Shown in pieces: positions 62,259 through 64,000 of a stretch of 64,000 nt of DNA; position 1 is the stretch's first letter; each line of letters begins with the position of its first letter. A program made the translations under genes and the position numbers. Location of the stretch: assembly GCA_964370185.1 (NCBI GenBank), contig CAYJIJ010000005.1, forward strand, positions 1-64,000, written 5' to 3'. The notes under the pieces are model-generated. The model was not told where the DNA came from and made no database searches. It saw only the letters and a program-made list of their open reading frames with translations. The stretch comes from CAYJEQ01 sp964370185 (GTDB taxonomy: Bacteria; Bacillota; Clostridia; Oscillospirales; Ruminococcaceae).

Positions 62259-62696
62259 ATGATAGCTATCGGAAGCGATCACGGAGGATACGACCTCAAA
62301 GAAGCGATAAAAGATTATTTAGAAAGCAAGGGGTATGAGTATAAAGACTATGGCTGTTATGATAAAAACTCCTGCGACTACCCCGACATTGCAGAAAAAG
62401 TCTGTGAGGGAGTAGCCTGTGGTGAATGTGATAAAGCCATACTGCTCTGCGGTTCGGGAATAGGAATATCCATGGCGGCAAACAAGGTAAAGGGCATTAG
62501 GGCGGCTTGTTGCAGTGATTATTTCAGTGCAAAATATACAAGGCTTCACAATGATGCAAATGCACTCTGCATGGGTGGCAGGGTTGTGGGTGTTGGCCTT
62601 GCACTTGAGATGGTGGAGGTGTTTTTAACCACCGATTACGAGGGTGGCAGGCATCAAAACCGTGTGGACAAAATGATGAGCATAGAAAATAAATAG
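62259..62696 (+). CDS. rpiB: Ribose-5-phosphate isomerase B
   Basis: This 145-aa enzyme interconverts ribose 5-phosphate and ribulose 5-phosphate in the pentose phosphate pathway. IAIGSDHGGYDLKEAIKDYL, the active-site LCGSGIGISMAANK and a late GGRHQNRVDKM are all in place. GGAGGAAAAGGC precedes ATG. It lies 28 bases after tsaB and shares its direction. Confidence 0.95.
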   Translation: MIAIGSDHGGYDLKEAIKDYLESKGYEYKDYGCYDKNSCDYPDIAEKVCEGVACGECDKAILLCGSGIGISMAANKVKGIRAACCSDYFSAKYTRLHNDANALCMGGRVVGVGLALEMVEVFLTTDYEGGRHQNRVDKMMSIENK

Positions 62697-62818
62697 CCAA
62701 AATAGTATCAAAGCAGAAAAGATTTACTTAGTAGCATTGCTTATTTATTCATCCGCATATATGCGAATGGATAAAAGAGATTAAATATTAATTAAATAAT
62801 ATATTTGGAGGAATGAAA

Positions 62819-63448
62819 ATGAATAAACCATTTATAACCGACCATCCGCTCATACAGCACAAACTCACACTTTTAAGGGATAAAAACACAGGCTCTAAGG
62901 ACTTTAGAGAGCTAACCACCGAAATTTCCATGCTCATGTGCTATGAAGCAACAAGGGATTTACCTCTTAAAAACATCGAGATTGAAACCCCAATGTGCAT
63001 GACAAAAACAAAGGTTATCTCTGGCAGAAAGCTTGCATTTGTGCCCATCCTAAGGGCAGGACTTGGCATGGTGGACGGCATGATTAAGCTTGTGCCAGCC
63101 GCTAAAATCGGACATATCGGGCTCTACCGTGACCCTGAAACACATGAGCCAGTAGAATACTACAATAAGCTCCCATCCGACATTCACGAGCGTGAAGTAA
63201 TCGTGCTCGACCCAATGCTTGCCACAGGCGGCTCTGCAATTGATGCTATTACAATGATAAAATCAAAGGGCGTAGCAACAATTAAATTCATGTGCATCAT
63301 AGCCGCTCCAGAAGGCCTTGACGCATTAATGCAGGCGCACCCCGATGTAAAAGTATACTGTGCATCACTCGATGAAAAACTCAATGAGAACAAATATATT
63401 ATCCCAGGCCTTGGCGATGCTGGGGACAGAATATTTGGCACGAAATAA
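62819..63448 (+). CDS. upp: Uracil phosphoribosyltransferase
   Basis: This 209-aa salvage enzyme makes UMP from uracil and PRPP. DHPLIQHKLTLLRDKNTGSK is the typical start, VPILRAGLGMVDGM the middle, and VIVLDPMLATGGSAIDAI the PRPP-binding loop. It ends GDAGDRIFGTK as usual. The ATG at 62819 is preferred, since GGAGG is seven bases away; the ATG six bases earlier touches that site. A 116-bp leader with a CGCATATATGCG palindrome precedes it. Confidence 0.95.
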   Translation: MNKPFITDHPLIQHKLTLLRDKNTGSKDFRELTTEISMLMCYEATRDLPLKNIEIETPMCMTKTKVISGRKLAFVPILRAGLGMVDGMIKLVPAAKIGHIGLYRDPETHEPVEYYNKLPSDIHEREVIVLDPMLATGGSAIDAITMIKSKGVATIKFMCIIAAPEGLDALMQAHPDVKVYCASLDEKLNENKYIIPGLGDAGDRIFGTK

Positions 63449-63495
63449 TAAGATTAGTATAATCCATGCGATATTTATTAATTCTATGAGAAATA

Positions 63496-63520
63496 GTAGG
63501 GGCGAACCTATGTGTTCGCC
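63496..63520. repeat. Dispersed hairpin GGGGCGAACC...GTTCGCCC
   Basis: GGGCGAAC-CTATGT-GTTCGCCC with a preceding GTAG is a relative of the repeat at 55636-55675. It lies between upp and mnmA and may act as terminator, although the T-run is poor. Confidence 0.6.
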
Positions 63521-63589
63521 CATTTTAGTTAAGAAGCCATCGGGGTCTTTATAAAAAAAACCCTAAAGACAAAAGGAATGATCATATTT

Positions 63590-64000
63590 ATGAGTAAAAA
63601 AGTTATGGTGGGCATGAGTGGCGGAGTGGATAGCTCGGTTGCCGCTCTGCTGTTAAAAGAAGCGGGTTATGAAGTGGTGGGTGTCACCTTCAAATTATGG
63701 GACGACATCGCCGCAGGCGAGGAAAGCAAATGTTGCAGTGCGTCGGATGTAAACGATGCAAGGCTTGTTTGCGATAAGCTCTCCATCCCCCATTATGTGT
63801 TTAACTACAAAGAGCTCTTTGGCAAAACTGTCATGGACTATTTTGTGGAGTCCTATAAAAAGGGTCACACACCCAATCCATGTATAGCCTGCAATAAATA
63901 TATAAAATTTGAGTCCTTTTTGGATAAAGCGCTGAATTTGGGGTTTGATTTTATCTCGACGGGGCACTACGCCCTCTCGGTGAAAAACGAGGAAAGCGGA
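63590..64000 (+). CDS. mnmA: tRNA-specific 2-thiouridylase MnmA (5' part, cut by window end)
   Basis: The first 137 residues of MnmA are present; it thiolates U34 of tRNAs for Lys, Glu and Gln. The PP-loop SGGVDSSVAALLLKEAGY, the CCSASDVNDAR segment and the catalytic Cys region HTPNPCIACNKYIKF are visible. AAAAGGA precedes ATG. The frame is open to the last base, so this is a truncation by the window, not a broken gene. A GTCTTTA/TAAAGAC inverted repeat lies just before the ribosome site. Confidence 0.95.
   Translation, partial: MSKKVMVGMSGGVDSSVAALLLKEAGYEVVGVTFKLWDDIAAGEESKCCSASDVNDARLVCDKLSIPHYVFNYKELFGKTVMDYFVESYKKGHTPNPCIACNKYIKFESFLDKALNLGFDFISTGHYALSVKNEESG

Noticed and set aside
62697..62818. 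Riboswitch upstream of upp
   Set aside because: Only a short CGCATATATGCG palindrome is visible; no known riboswitch motif or terminator/antiterminator pair could be recognised.
1..64000. tRNA or rRNA genes
   Set aside because: Looked for on both strands by eye; no cloverleaf or rRNA-like conserved stretch was recognised.

Overview
The window looks like a draft contig from a low-GC, single-membrane Clostridia bacterium, probably an Oscillospirales/Ruminococcaceae-type gut anaerobe. This is inferred from strong GGAGG-type ribosome sites, a standard code, a stand-alone PduL phosphotransacylase, two MATE pumps and the style of the AT-rich intergenic repeats. Two runs of 100 Ns (5766-5865 and 28983-29082) mark scaffold joins.

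Layout. An IS3-family element lies at about 120-1449. From 1477 to 49428 is one large contractile injection system (CIS) locus. A TPR/LuxR-type regulator (minus) and an AAA+ ATPase (plus) diverge at its left end, and about 27 genes read leftward from 49428 to 5873. In transcription order these are: an unknown 298-aa protein; a second AAA+ ATPase; a 2.8-kaa surface protein with a C-terminal membrane anchor; a 610-aa CIS-associated protein; three membrane proteins (pseudokinase-like, HAMP/cyclase-like sensor, MORN/coiled-coil) with one tiny basic protein; a DUF4255 cap protein; an unknown 236-aa protein; a PAAR-like tip; the sheath; tube 1; a tail-assembly protein; a 59-aa DUF6760-type protein; tube 2; a 751-aa helical protein (candidate ruler); a LysM tube/baseplate protein; a split gp27/gp5 spike; gp25; two gp6/gpJ-like baseplate proteins; a gpI-like protein; a small chaperone-like protein; and two large tandem paralogues that are the best cargo candidates. 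From 49860 onward the genes are ordinary: a cation/proton antiporter, ferritin, an AEC transporter, a DUF1624 membrane acyltransferase-like protein, two MATE pumps, a family-4 uracil-DNA glycosylase, a DUF4259 protein, a lipoprotein and pduL, then tsaE-tsaB-rpiB-upp-mnmA (the last cut by the window end).

How it works together. Sheath, two tubes, spike, PAAR tip, baseplate, cap and AAA+ ATPase form a complete eCIS-type particle. No terminase, portal, capsid or lysis genes are present, so this is not a prophage. Unusually, the structural operon itself encodes at least four membrane-anchored proteins, including a sensor-like protein and a giant surface protein. The simplest reading, which is inference, is a particle docked on or signalling through the Gram-positive membrane rather than one only released by lysis. 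The last three genes (chaperone-like plus two paralogues) look like a cargo module.

Non-coding DNA is unusually rich. Two copies of a 202-bp structured element (58014-58215 and 60692-60893) share an identical 66-nt core. Each is bracketed by a duplicated copy of the local, and different, transcription terminator. A second family combines GTGAANA heptamer runs with perfect palindromes whose stems are unique to each locus but whose loops are 3-4 nt. A possible shared operator (TTTACTAT-N7/8-ATAGT) lies in both control regions of the CIS locus.
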